In this document: one piece after another, positions 5,594-14,800 of the stretch | Layout: each line of letters begins with the position of its first letter | How positions within the stretch are numbered: position 1 is the first letter of the stretch | Origin: Nitrospira sp. | GTDB lineage: Bacteria > Nitrospirota > Nitrospiria > Nitrospirales > Nitrospiraceae | DNA length: 16,060 bases | Direction of reading: 5' to 3' | Assembly: GCA_015904045.1 (NCBI GenBank) | Contig: JABMDG010000022.1 | Location: 34,677 to 50,736 of the forward strand | Translations under genes and position numbers: made by a program | The notes under the pieces: model-generated | Told to the model about the DNA's origin: nothing | The model's database searches: none | The model's input: the letters and a program-made list of their open reading frames with translations, nothing else

Positions 5594-7177
5594 CTATGCC
5601 GCGCGCCAGTCACGTGACAATAGAAGCGCCAAAGCTGGCAAGCCTACGAGTACAATGAGCAGCGCGGACGGCGCCGCCAGTTGATAATATTCTTCGCTGG
5701 CTTCCAGCCATACACGAATCGCCAGCGTGTCGAAACCGACCGGCCGCAGAAGCAACGTGGCCGGCAGTTCCTTCATTGTCTGCAGGAACATCAGGACCCA
5801 GGCGGCGATGAACCCGTTGCGGATCAGCGGGAGCGTCACACGGCGCCAGGTGTCCCGAACGCCGATGCCCAGCGTGCGGGCTGCTTCTTCAAGGTTGGGC
5901 GTGATCTGTTGCAGCGCTGGTTCAAGCGATTGCAGACCGGCCGGAAGAAAGTGCAGCACATACGCGATGACCAGGACGATGGCGGTACCGTACAGGAACG
6001 GCATGAGATTGAGCACAAGGACCAAAACGGCCAGTGCCGCCACCGGCCCTGGCAGTACGTACCCGGCATAGGCGGCCTGCAGGCACCCGAGATTCAGCCA
6101 CGTCGGTTTCCGGCTGGCAAGATAGGCCAGCGGAAGGCCGATCACCAGACCGGCAGTGGCGGCGAGAGCTGAGAGTCCGGCGCTATTCCATACAAAGCCG
6201 AAGAAACGAGTATCTATAATCGCCTGGGCTTCCGGAGACAGGCTCCACTGGATGAGCAAATAGGCTGGAATGCCGAACGAGGCACCGACGACGGCGGCAA
6301 GATAGGCCGTGACCCAGGATGTCGTGAGCCAATCGCAGGATATGCGCTGGGGTGTCCGATAGCGCCCCGTCGTTTGATAAAACCGGCTCTTGTGGCGGAA
6401 CCACCGCTCCGTCAATAAGAACACCAGCGCGAGCGCCACCAAGAGGATGCTCAGAATACTTGCGGCGGTATTATCGGACCGGCCGGTCATCTGCTGGTAT
6501 ACGGCATACGTCAGGGTTTGGTAGCGGAGCAGAGACACGGCGCCGAAATCGGAGACGACATACAGAATCACCAGCGCGGTGCCGGCTACGATCGATGGGC
6601 GCAGCAACGGGAGAGTCACTCGGAACATGGCGCGGGACCGAGAGATGCCGCATGTCCGGGCCGCCTCCTCGAACGACACATTCATACTCAAGAGCGCACT
6701 GCGCGTGAGCAGATATACAAACGGAAACGTATCGAGTGCCATCACCACGGTGGCGCCCCAAAAGCTTTGCGGCGAAAAGATCCTCGCGTGAGGCCCCGCC
6801 ACTGACTGCCAGAGCTGTTCCACCGGCCCGCCGAATCCCAGGAGGTAATTGAAGACATACGCCAGGACGTACGTCGGCATGGCCAGCGGCAGTACGAGGG
6901 CAATCTCCCACACCCGCCGCCCGAAAAAGTCGAACCGGGTGACCAGCCAGGCGGTGGAGACTCCCAGCACGAGCGTCAGCAGGGAGACGGTTCCCGCCAA
7001 CGAAACGGTATTGAACAACAATTCCGGGATGCGTGTGGCCCAGAGGCGGTGCCACACGGCAAGATCGGCGGACAGGGCCAGCGCCGTGACGTAGCCGAGC
7101 GGCAGGAGAATCAGCGCGGCGCTGGCCAGCGAGACCAACTGAAGGGGATCGGCAGCATGGGGCCGTGCAGTGGTCAC
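5594..7177 (-). CDS. fbpB: Ferric iron ABC transporter, fused permease
   Basis: A 527-residue polytopic inner-membrane protein, roughly twelve membrane spans, made of two copies of the binding-protein-dependent permease domain in one chain. Each half has its EAA loop that docks on the ATPase: EAARTCGISRSRAMFRVTLP from residue 171 and EAARTLGIGVRDTWRRVTLP from residue 431. This duplicated architecture is the hallmark of FbpB/HitB/SfuB iron permeases. The frame begins with GTG at 7177, 15 bases after the fbpA stop; no strong ribosome site is visible, so coupling is likely. The stop is eight bases before fbpC. A thiamine-type permease (ThiP) has the same layout, but the neighbouring binding protein and fur favour iron. 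Confidence 0.92.
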   Translation of the reverse strand: MTTARPHAADPLQLVSLASAALILLPLGYVTALALSADLAVWHRLWATRIPELLFNTVSLAGTVSLLTLVLGVSTAWLVTRFDFFGRRVWEIALVLPLAMPTYVLAYVFNYLLGFGGPVEQLWQSVAGPHARIFSPQSFWGATVVMALDTFPFVYLLTRSALLSMNVSFEEAARTCGISRSRAMFRVTLPLLRPSIVAGTALVILYVVSDFGAVSLLRYQTLTYAVYQQMTGRSDNTAASILSILLVALALVFLLTERWFRHKSRFYQTTGRYRTPQRISCDWLTTSWVTAYLAAVVGASFGIPAYLLIQWSLSPEAQAIIDTRFFGFVWNSAGLSALAATAGLVIGLPLAYLASRKPTWLNLGCLQAAYAGYVLPGPVAALAVLVLVLNLMPFLYGTAIVLVIAYVLHFLPAGLQSLEPALQQITPNLEEAARTLGIGVRDTWRRVTLPLIRNGFIAAWVLMFLQTMKELPATLLLRPVGFDTLAIRVWLEASEEYYQLAAPSALLIVLVGLPALALLLSRDWRAA

Positions 7178-7192
7178 AAGCAGGCTCGTGCG

Positions 7193-8260
7193 TTACCGAA
7201 GGCCGACCTGCTCGATGAGCTGCATCGTCGGTTCGCGCAACTCGGCCAGTTTGGTCAATGGCACAGCCGCGGCGCGGAAGCTCGTGCGCTCGATGAGCGC
7301 GGAGTCGGCCTTGACCGCAGGATGCAGCGGATATTCCTTATCGAGTTCAGTGAACAACTTCTGGCCTGCCGGGGACGCGAGGAACTCTACCAGGAGCTTG
7401 GCGCTGTCGGCACGGGGACTAGGCTTGAGGATCCCGATGCCCGCGACGTTCATGATCGCGCCTATCCCGCCGTCTTCTTGGTCCGGCATCACGAGGGCAA
7501 GCGGCGCGGCTGGTTGTGTCGCGAGGTGCCGATACACGTAGTAGTGATTCGCGACACCGAGCGCGACTTGGCCCTTGGCCACCGCCTCCACAATTTGCGA
7601 GGTTTTCTGATAGACCTGGGTGCCGGCGTTGTCCCGAAGCCCTTGCAAGAAGAGTTTGGTGCGTTCGTCACCGATGCTCGCCCGAATGACGGAGACGCCG
7701 GCCTGCAAGTACTCACTGCCGGCGTTGGGGACGGCGATTTTGTCTTTCCAGTCAGGGCTGGCCAACTCAAGTATCGATTTGATCTGGCCGGGTTTGACCA
7801 TCGTCGTGTTGTAGACAACGACCCAAAAGCGGCCGGACAAGCCGATCCAACTGTTGTCCGCTGCGCGGAATTGCGGCGGGATGGCTTGATCGATCTCCGG
7901 CACGTTCACCGGGCGGAGCAGCCCCGCGGTGCGGGCGACCTCCAGGCTGCCGGCATCATTGGTGATCAGGAGATCAGCGGGGGTGCGGTCGCCCTCCACT
8001 TTCAGCCGGTTGACCAGCTCGGTGGTGCCGGAGGATAGCAGGTCGATTTGGATGCCGGTCTTGGCCGTGAACGCATCGAACACCGGCTTGATCAGTCGCT
8101 CGGCTCGCCCGGAATATACCGTCAATTTGTCCGCGGCCGGCGCGGTGTGCGGAAACGACAGCCACGCGAATGTGAAGAGGGAGCACAGGGAGAGGGCTGT
8201 GACGATCAGCCGCCGTTTGATACGCACGGATGAGGATGACCGGGTAGCGAAATTCCACAC
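7193..8260 (-). CDS. fbpA: Periplasmic ferric-iron-binding protein
   Basis: A 355-residue extracytoplasmic solute-binding protein of the FbpA/FutA/AfuA family. A basic stretch (RIKRR, 13-17), hydrophobic core and likely signal peptidase I site near AAD (42-44) give the export signal; the mature protein opens with the family sequence KLTVYSGR. The motif NHYYVYR (239-244) holds the adjacent tyrosines (240, 241) that coordinate Fe(III) in this family, and WVVVYNT and DWKDKIAVPN are also typical. The GTG at 8260 is chosen because AAAGGA (8269-8274) lies eight bases before it and the predicted promoter and operator lie just upstream. A TTG at 8305 would place the start inside the operator. A GTG at 8227 is a shorter alternative, leaving a more conventional signal peptide. 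Confidence 0.9.
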   Translation of the reverse strand: MWNFATRSSSSVRIKRRLIVTALSLCSLFTFAWLSFPHTAPAADKLTVYSGRAERLIKPVFDAFTAKTGIQIDLLSSGTTELVNRLKVEGDRTPADLLITNDAGSLEVARTAGLLRPVNVPEIDQAIPPQFRAADNSWIGLSGRFWVVVYNTTMVKPGQIKSILELASPDWKDKIAVPNAGSEYLQAGVSVIRASIGDERTKLFLQGLRDNAGTQVYQKTSQIVEAVAKGQVALGVANHYYVYRHLATQPAAPLALVMPDQEDGGIGAIMNVAGIGILKPSPRADSAKLLVEFLASPAGQKLFTELDKEYPLHPAVKADSALIERTSFRAAAVPLTKLAELREPTMQLIEQVGLR

Positions 8261-8289
8261 AGGACGATTCCTTTCTTCAACTTTGAAAT

Positions 8290-8304
8290 TGATAAACCGT
8301 CTCA
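8290..8304 (-). promoter_or_regulatory. Fur-box-like operator at fbpA
   Basis: Plus-strand TGATAAACCGTCTCA agrees with 10 of 14 positions of the 7-1-7 Fur consensus and shares the frame TTGATAA…TCTCAA with the operator at exbB. It begins four bases beyond the predicted fbpA -10, covering the likely transcription start. It is weaker than the exbB site when judged alone; the shared pattern and the fur gene next door are the main support. Confidence 0.6.
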
Positions 8305-8307
8305 AAA

Positions 8308-8336
8308 AGAATACCAGAGGATTGTGCGGGCGTCAA
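8308..8336 (-). promoter_or_regulatory. Sigma-70 type promoter of fbpABC
   Basis: Minus-strand -35 TTGACG (8331-8336) and -10 TATTCT (8308-8313) are separated by 17 bases. The -35 overlaps the fur stop codon. The Fur-like operator follows immediately downstream, so the three-gene transporter is probably repressed by iron-loaded Fur. Confidence 0.65.
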
Positions 8337-8764
8337 TGACTGCAGCGGGAGCAGAGGCCGTACAATTCGAGTCGGTGGGTCTTGATCGTGAAGCCGTTGC
8401 GCGTGGCGACCTCTTCCTGAAGGCGCTCGATGTCGCAATTTTCGAACTCCACGATCTTGCCGCAGTCGGTGCAAATCAGGTGGTCATGATGGCCTTTGTG
8501 AGAGATGTTGTCGTACTGGGTCTGTGTGCCGAAGTGCCGGGCCTGCGCCAGGCCTGCTTCGCAAAACAGGTTGAGCGTCCGATAGATGGTCGCCAGGCCC
8601 AAGTGCGGATCTTTGCGCGCCAGTTGATGGTACATTTCCTCCGCTGTGATGTGTTCCTGCTTGAGAAAGGCGTCGAGAATCAGTTCTCGCTGGCGGGTGT
8701 ACTTCAGTTGGTGCTTCCCCAAGTGTTCTTTGAGGATGCCCATTTCTTTCTGATGCTTCGACAT
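8333..8764 (-). CDS. fur: Ferric uptake regulator, Fur family
   Basis: A 143-residue metal-dependent repressor. The winged-helix DNA-binding domain covers about 1-85, with TRQRELILDAFL (23-34) and the recognition helix region GLATIYRTLNLF (56-67). The dimerisation and metal domain contains HHDHLICTDC (92-101) and ends with GLCSRCSH; Cys98/Cys101 and Cys138/Cys141 form the structural zinc site. Position between iron genes and Fur-like operators favours Fur over PerR or Zur, but family members are hard to separate by sequence alone. The ATG at 8764 is chosen because a sigma-70 type promoter ends about 25 bases upstream and a GAGG lies in the leader; in-frame ATGs at 8791 and 8845 lie in or before that promoter. 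No operator was seen at its own promoter. Confidence 0.92.
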   Translation of the reverse strand: MSKHQKEMGILKEHLGKHQLKYTRQRELILDAFLKQEHITAEEMYHQLARKDPHLGLATIYRTLNLFCEAGLAQARHFGTQTQYDNISHKGHHDHLICTDCGKIVEFENCDIERLQEEVATRNGFTIKTHRLELYGLCSRCSH

Positions 8765-8789
8765 AGTTGCTGGCCTCGTACGAACTGCC

Positions 8790-8818
8790 ATTAAAGACGA
8801 AACGCACCGGAGGGTCAA
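8790..8818 (-). promoter_or_regulatory. Sigma-70 type promoter of fur
   Basis: Minus-strand -35 TTGACC (8813-8818), 17 bases, -10 TTTAAT (8790-8795); each box matches five of six consensus bases. Transcription should begin near 8783, about 20 bases before the fur ATG at 8764. No Fur-box-like sequence overlaps it, so fur may be expressed constitutively. Confidence 0.65.
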
Positions 8819-8852
8819 GAGTGATTGATCGCGCATGATGGGCATGGCGGGT

Positions 8853-8882
8853 TTGACGATCTTTCCCCAGCCTGTTTATAGT
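8853..8882 (+). promoter_or_regulatory. Sigma-70 type promoter of the Panacea-like gene
   Basis: Plus-strand -35 TTGACG (8853-8858), 18 bases, -10 TATAGT (8877-8882); each box matches five of six consensus bases. The likely start near 8889 leaves about 25 bases before the ATG at 8914. It is back-to-back with the fur promoter, their -35 boxes 34 bases apart. Confidence 0.55.
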
Positions 8883-8913
8883 GCATTGGGGTCGTCAGCC
8901 ATCCAGCGTACAC

Positions 8914-9510
8914 ATGCGAACGCCGAACCAGATAACCGTCGATCGAGCCCTCCTGCTCTATGTCCTGCATCTGGCCGAGCCACACGGGTTGTTGAGCGAC
9001 GTCAAGCTCCAGCAATTGTGCTTTCTCTGCGAGCTTCAAACGTTCGGGAAAGGCTTCAAGGGATTCCACTTCGAATTCTTCCGGTTCGCCTACGGCGCGT
9101 TCAGCAAGGATCTCGACAACGATCTCCTGTCGCTCCGTCGAAAGGGGCGCATCGAGAATTTCACACTGTCAGACCAAGCGAAAGAAGACGTGATCCCGCT
9201 CCTGCTCATGTCGATCGAAGGCGAAGAGACCAATGCGAAAGTCAAAGAGATCATGGATGCCGTCGTTGCGACGTATGGCCCGCAAAGCGTCTCCGCCATC
9301 ACCGGTTCCGTTGAAGCCGTCGAGTTGAGCACTCCCCAACAGCCCGAATTCAAAATTCCCATCCGGGACATCGTGTTTCACACCACCTTGCTTGTGCCGG
9401 ATCGGATCGAGGTCCAGGCCGAGTTCATGTTGTCGGCGTCATGGCTGGCCAAGCTCAACGTCGCCATGGGGTATGACGGCAAGACCGCGCCGATCGGTCA
9501 GAGCTGGTAG
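8914..9510 (+). CDS. Panacea/SocA-like (DUF4065-type) protein
   Basis: A 198-residue soluble protein. Residues ~10-75 have the pattern I associate with Panacea/SocA-like domains: KLQQLCFLCEL, then FHFEFFRFAYGAFSKDLDNDLLSLRRKGRI, matching the family's Y-G-P-F-S and L…L…G-x-I positions, with Ala in place of the usual Pro. The rest shows no motif I recognise. Panacea proteins can act as antitoxins or proteolytic adaptors, but no small toxin-like partner lies next to this gene, so a toxin-antitoxin role is not supported here. The ATG at 8914 is chosen over a GTG at 8881, which falls inside the predicted -10. The ribosome site is weak. It is divergent from fur and its last 13 bases overlap the M32 gene end to end. 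Confidence 0.6.
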   Translation: MRTPNQITVDRALLLYVLHLAEPHGLLSDVKLQQLCFLCELQTFGKGFKGFHFEFFRFAYGAFSKDLDNDLLSLRRKGRIENFTLSDQAKEDVIPLLLMSIEGEETNAKVKEIMDAVVATYGPQSVSAITGSVEAVELSTPQQPEFKIPIRDIVFHTTLLVPDRIEVQAEFMLSASWLAKLNVAMGYDGKTAPIGQSW

Positions 9511-11030
9511 ATCTCGCCGTATTTCTTTTCCACGTATGCCAGGAACGGGTCGGGACTGATCGTTCCGCCGGTGACGCGTTGGGCCAGGTGATCCGGTGTG
9601 AACATGCGGCCCCACCGGTGGATCTTCTGCTCGAGCCAACGGCGCAGCACCATCAATTGGCCCGCCGCGATCTCGTCTTCCAGGTGGGGAATCTCAAGTT
9701 TGGCCTGCTCGAAGAATTGCACGGAATAGAGGTTGCCCAGGGTGTAGGTCGGAAAGTAACCGAACGCGCCGAACGACCAATGGACGTCCTGCAACACGCC
9801 TTCCGCGTCGGAAATGGGGACGATGCCCAGGTACTCCTCCATTTTCCGATTCCAGATGGCTGGCAGATCGTCGGGATGGGTCTTGCCTTCGATGAGATCC
9901 TGCTCGATCTCGAAGCGCAGCATGACATGCAGGTTATAGGTCAGCTCGTCCGCTTCAACGCGGATGAACGAGGGCTTCACGCAGTTGATCGCGGCATAAA
10001 ACTGCTCGACATCCACGCTCCGAAGCTGATGATGAAACGTCTGTTGGAGAATCGGATAAAAGAAGCGCCAAAAGGCGCGAGAGCGGCCGACGCAATTCTC
10101 CCAGAGGCGCGACTGGCTCTCGTGGATGCCGAGTGAGACCGAGTCGCCCAGCGGCGTGCCGTAGTAACGTTGGTCCAGTCCCTGGTCGTAGAGCCCGTGC
10201 CCCCCTTCATGAATGCAACTGAACAGGCAGGACTGGAGCTCGTGCTCGTGCACGCGCGTGGTCACGCGTACGTCGGTCGGATGGAACGAGGTCGTAAACG
10301 GATGGGCCGAGAGGTCCAGCCGCCCGCGCTCGAAGTCGTAGCCCATGGCGATCAGCACGAGCCGTCCGAATTCAAGCTGCCGGTGGTGGTCGTAGGAGTA
10401 GCGCAGGATCCCGTCGTCGATCCGAACCCGGCTCTGGGTGATCTTCTTCAGGAGCGAAACGAGGCGGGCTTTCAGCGTGGCGAAGACCGGCTGGAGCGTG
10501 GCGATCGTAGCACCGGGCTCGTACACGTCCAGCAGCGCATCGTAGGGCGAATCCTTGTATCCGAGAAACGTGGCCTCTTCGCGTTTAAGCGACAGCACGG
10601 TGCGGAGGTTCGGAAGAAACATGGCGAACCTGTTCTGCTCTTTGGCCTCGGCCCACACTTGTTGAGCAAGCGAACATTCGCGGCTCAGCTTGATGACAAA
10701 ATCGGACGGCAGCTTCTTGGCCCGGCTGAAATCACGCCAGACCTCCCGTAACAGCGAACGGGACGGCTCATCCCACAAGTTGCCGGGCTGTTCATAGGCT
10801 AAGCCCGTGGCTGGATCGACCCATTGCGACAGGAGTTTCTCAACTTCCGCGGACACCAGCTTCTGGTGAGCCAAGCCCTGCAGCACGGCGATTTGTTCGG
10901 CCCGCGCTTCGCCCCCGCCGGCCGGCATATAGGTCTCCTGATCCCATGACAGCACTGAGGCGGCACTGTTGATACGCTGGATTTCCAACAGTCTCGTCGT
11001 GAGGGGTTCCAATGTCGCAAGGGTCTTCAA
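9498..11030 (-). CDS. Carboxypeptidase Taq-type metallopeptidase, family M32
   Basis: A 510-residue, mostly helical cytosolic zinc (or cobalt) carboxypeptidase that removes C-terminal residues from peptides. The catalytic HEGGH motif lies at 274-278 with the third ligand Glu304 in GIHESQSRLWEN. The family motif HPTDVRVTTR (250-259) and the late QDVHWS…GYFPTYTLGN segment are also present, and the length is standard, so the enzyme should be active. The frame starts with TTG at 11030, which is well supported: GAGGAGG lies six bases before it and the N-terminus aligns with the family. It has no link to the iron genes and looks like a stand-alone housekeeping gene. A possible promoter overlaps the divergent methyltransferase leader. 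Confidence 0.94.
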   Translation of the reverse strand: MKTLATLEPLTTRLLEIQRINSAASVLSWDQETYMPAGGGEARAEQIAVLQGLAHQKLVSAEVEKLLSQWVDPATGLAYEQPGNLWDEPSRSLLREVWRDFSRAKKLPSDFVIKLSRECSLAQQVWAEAKEQNRFAMFLPNLRTVLSLKREEATFLGYKDSPYDALLDVYEPGATIATLQPVFATLKARLVSLLKKITQSRVRIDDGILRYSYDHHRQLEFGRLVLIAMGYDFERGRLDLSAHPFTTSFHPTDVRVTTRVHEHELQSCLFSCIHEGGHGLYDQGLDQRYYGTPLGDSVSLGIHESQSRLWENCVGRSRAFWRFFYPILQQTFHHQLRSVDVEQFYAAINCVKPSFIRVEADELTYNLHVMLRFEIEQDLIEGKTHPDDLPAIWNRKMEEYLGIVPISDAEGVLQDVHWSFGAFGYFPTYTLGNLYSVQFFEQAKLEIPHLEDEIAAGQLMVLRRWLEQKIHRWGRMFTPDHLAQRVTGGTISPDPFLAYVEKKYGEIYQL

Positions 11031-11089
11031 ACCGGGCCTCCTCTGTCATTCGCGCCCAGGTGACGCGAGGCTGATGTATGATGCCCCGC

Positions 11090-11119
11090 AGTGTACGCAA
11101 CCAAGCCCGTTGTTTTCAA
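11090..11119 (-). promoter_or_regulatory. Possible promoter of the M32 peptidase gene
   Basis: Minus-strand -35 TTGAAA (11114-11119), 18 bases, -10 TACACT (11090-11095). The boxes match five and four of six consensus bases. It would give a leader of about 50 bases and lies within the leader of the divergent methyltransferase gene. Confidence 0.35.
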
Positions 11120-11138
11120 ACCGGCGGAGGAACCCCAT

Positions 11139-11804
11139 ATGAAATCACTGGTCCCTGCTGAAATCGAAGCCTATGCCCAAGCCCATTCGAGGCCGGAGTC
11201 CGACGTCCGCCGGGCGCTCCGAGAAGAAACCGAGCAGACGATGGAGTATGCGCAAATGGTGGTCGGTCCTTTGGAAGGGGCCTTTCTCCAGATGATGGCG
11301 CAGCTGGTGGGAGCCAAACGGGTGCTGGAAATCGGCATGTTCACCGGCTATAGCGCGCTCTGTTTTGCCGAGGCGCTGCCGGAGGACGGATCGGTGATCA
11401 CCTGCGAAGTCGACGAGAAATCGGCGGCCATGGGCCGTCGGTATGTGGCGCGTTCTCCGCACGGAGGCAAAATTACCGTGCGCATGGGACCGGCGCTGGA
11501 GACCATGCGGACGCTCACCGGCCCATTCGATCTCATCTTCATCGACGCCGACAAAACCAATTACCTGAACTATTACCGGCGCGCGCTGGACTTGCTTGCG
11601 CCACGCGGCGTGATCGTGATCGATAATGTGCTCTGGGGTGGCGACGTGCTGAAACACCCGCCGCCGGATGCCTCCACCGCCGCGATTCAGGACCTCAATC
11701 GCACGGTCGCGGCCGATCCGCGCGTGAGCGCTGTGTTGGTCACGATTCGAGACGGGGTGCTGGTGGTCAGAAGAGCAGAGGCAGCACGACGTGTCTATGA
11801 CTGA
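11139..11804 (+). CDS. O-methyltransferase, class I SAM-dependent (family 3)
   Basis: A 221-residue cytosolic methyltransferase of the caffeoyl-CoA/catechol O-methyltransferase type. Near residues 59-70, VLEIGMFTGYSA is the glycine-rich SAM-binding motif, followed by the acidic residue of CEVDEK that should hold the ribose. DLIFIDADKTNYLNYY and VIVIDNVLWGG contain the conserved acidic and Asn positions that bind the divalent metal and catechol-like oxygen. The acceptor substrate cannot be told from sequence. The ATG at 11139 is chosen because GGAGG (11126-11130) lies eight bases before it; an in-frame start at 11091 lacks this. The gene is divergent from the M32 gene, and its stop is six bases from the convergent RND pump stop. 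A TATGAT at 11077-11082 could be its -10, but no -35 was found. Confidence 0.9.
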   Translation: MKSLVPAEIEAYAQAHSRPESDVRRALREETEQTMEYAQMVVGPLEGAFLQMMAQLVGAKRVLEIGMFTGYSALCFAEALPEDGSVITCEVDEKSAAMGRRYVARSPHGGKITVRMGPALETMRTLTGPFDLIFIDADKTNYLNYYRRALDLLAPRGVIVIDNVLWGGDVLKHPPPDASTAAIQDLNRTVAADPRVSAVLVTIRDGVLVVRRAEAARRVYD

Positions 11805-11810
11805 TGCGGT

Positions 11811-14800
11811 CTAGGCCGTCACCAATTGCTTGTCCGCAACCTCTTCCGGCATCACGCTCGGCTGGTCCGTTGGATGTTGTGCCGCGATCAGCGAGTAAAA
11901 CACAGGCACGACGAACAGCGTGAAGAGGGTGCCGACCGTCATGCCGGTAACCAGCATCATCCCGATGCTGTTACGCGCCGCGGCTCCCGGTCCCGCGGCG
12001 AGGACCAACGGCAGATGGCCGAAGACGGTGGCCGCCGAAGTCATCAGCACCGGCCGCAGCCGGGTCAGCGCCGCCTCATGCACCGCCGCCAGCCGCGAGC
12101 GCCCGCGTGCTTGCAGTTGATTCGCAAATTCCACGATGAGAATGCCGTTCTTGGCGATCAGCCCGACGAGCGTGATGAGGCCGACCTGGGAATAGATATT
12201 GATCGTGGTCAGGTCGAGAAAGCTGACGACCAGCGCGCCGGAGACGGCCAAGGGCACCGAGCCGAGCAGGACGATTAATGGATCACGGAAGCTCTTGAAC
12301 TGGGCGGCCAGCACCAAATAGATGAGGACGACGGCGAAGCCGAGCGTGACGGTCAGCGCCGAGCTTTCCTGGCGCAGTTGCCGCGATTCGCCGGCATAGT
12401 CGAGGACCAATCGAGGTCCGGCGGACGCCGCGGCGGCTTCAAGCACGCGCAAACCGTCTTCCTTCGTCACCCCCGGTTTGAGGCCGCCGAAGATGCGGAC
12501 GGCGTTGCGCTGCTGAAAGCGGTTCAAGGAACGTGGTGCGGTGCTCGTTTCGATGTGGGTGAAGGTTGAGACCGGAACCAACTGCCCGCCCTGTGTCTTG
12601 ATCTTGAGGTCGAGCAGGGGATCGACAGTGGCACGATCCCGGTCACCCAGTTGCGGGATGACCTTGTAGCTGCGGTCGAAGTAGTTAAACCGGTTAACGT
12701 AGGCCCCACCAAGCAGCGTGCCGAGTTCGCGGCCGACCCCGGCCAGATCGAATCCCAAATCAGCGAGGCGTTCACGATCCAGCACGACACGGGCCTGCGG
12801 CAGGTCAATCTTCAAATCGGTGTCGACGTATAAGAATTTACCGCTCTGCCAGCCGGCACCCAGCACTGCCCCAACCGTATCGAGCATCTGTTCAGCCGGC
12901 ACCTCGCTCTGGAGGATCAGCTCCACATCGTACTGGCCCGGAGTCGGCAACGGAGGATCCAGGCGCGGGAACACCCGGAGTCCCGGCACCTGCGATACAG
13001 CGCCGAAGACGTCGTCGTACATGTCCTCGGTCGAGCGCGCGCGGTCATGCCAATCCTTCGCGACGATTCCCCCGAAGCCGCCCCATGCGGTCGTGAGCGA
13101 CCAGGTGTAATCGGTTTCGGGGATGGCGGTCACCGCGTTGACGACCTGGAAGTGTTGGCGATTGGTGGCGTGGACCGTCGAGTCCGGTGACGCTTCGAAG
13201 AACAGGCTGATGTGATTCTGATCCTCAACCGGGGCCAGTTCGAGTCGCGAAAAGTGATAGAGCGGCCAGGCGGCGACCGTAATGAGCAGGGCGGCCACCA
13301 CGAATCCCCACCGCATCGTGAGTGCCCCGTTAAGCAGCTGGGCATAGAGCCCACGTGCCTCCTCGAACCGTCGATTGACGAATGCGGTCAACCGACCTTC
13401 TTTCCCCTGTGGGTGCACGAATCGTGAACTCATCACGGGCGAGAGGGTGATCGCCACGATCCCGGACAAGACCACGGCGACGGCCAGCGTGATGGCAAAT
13501 TCCAGGAACAAGGATCCGGTGAGTCCGCCTTGGAAGCCGATGGGGGCATACACGGTGGCGAGGGTGATGGTCATGGCGATGATCGGGCCCAGCAACTCAC
13601 GGGCGGCGGCCTGTGCCGCCTCGATGCGGGATTTTCCCAGCCGCACATGCCGCTCCACGTTTTCAACCACCACGATGGCGTCGTCCACGACCAGCCCGAC
13701 CGACAGCACGATGGCCAGGAGCGTCAGCAAATTGAGGCTGAAGCCGAACGCGGCCATGAGGAGGGCTGCGCCGATCAGCGAGACCGGTATGGCGACAAGC
13801 GGGACGAGGGCCGTGCGGACCGATCCCATGAACAGGAAGACCACCAACGCGACGATCAGGATCGTTTCCGCCAACGTCTTGGTGATTTCCGTCAGCGCGT
13901 TTCGGATGAACATCGTGCTGTCCCAGACGAGCTTCATGTCGATATCGCCCGGCAGAGTCGGCCGAATTCGTTCGATCTCGTCGCGAAGCCGGTGGCCCAC
14001 GTCGATTTCGTTGACCCCGGGCACCGCCCAGATGCCGAGGTAGACGCCTTCTGTCGCATCGTACTTGGCGATCATGTTGGCTTCTTCGGCGTCCCGCTCG
14101 ATCCGCGCGACGTCCTTGAGTCTCACGATGGCGCCGCCCCGGTCGGCGACGATCAGCTCTTCGAATTCGACGGTCGAGCGCAGATCCGTGTTGGCGAGCA
14201 GGTTGACCTGGACAAGATTGCCCTTGGTACGGCCGACTGCTGCCAAGTAGTTGTTCCGCCGGAGCGCACCCTGGACGTCGCCGGGGGAGAGGTTGAACGA
14301 GGCGAGCCGATCGGGGTCGATCCAGATCCGCATCGCCATCTGCCGTTCCCCTTCGAAGGTGACCCGTTGGACACCGGACAGGGTCGAGAGCCGGGGCTGT
14401 AACGTGCGCAGCAGCCAATCGGTGACAGCCGGGACCGTCCGTTCCGTCGAACTGAAACTCAAGTAGAACGAGGCGTAGGGCCGGTCTGCCCGCTGAATGT
14501 CGATCGCGGAGGGTTCGGCTTCCGGCGGCAGCTCCGACCGTACCTGTTGAAGTCGGGCTGTGACTTCCGCCAGGGCCGCCGTGCTGTTGTGGTTAAGTTT
14601 CAGGTGAACGGTCACGGTGCTGACACCGGCCCTGCTGGTCGATTCCACGTAATCAACGCCGCTGATGGCGGAGACCACCCGTTCGATCGGCGTACTGATA
14701 AATCCACGAATGGTCTCGGCGCTGGCGCCGTAATACACGGTGGTGATGACGACCAGCGAGTTCTCGAGCCTGGGATACTGTTGCACCGGCAGGGATGTCA

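Noticed and set aside
7049..8038. Long plus-strand open frame across the fbpA gene
   Set aside because: It is antisense to a well-supported binding-protein gene, has no family motif and an Arg/Gly/Asp-rich composition typical of a frame shadow.
13530..14402. Plus-strand open frame of 290 codons inside the RND pump gene
   Set aside because: It is rich in His, Asp, Arg and Gln without any motif and lies wholly opposite conserved RND sequence.
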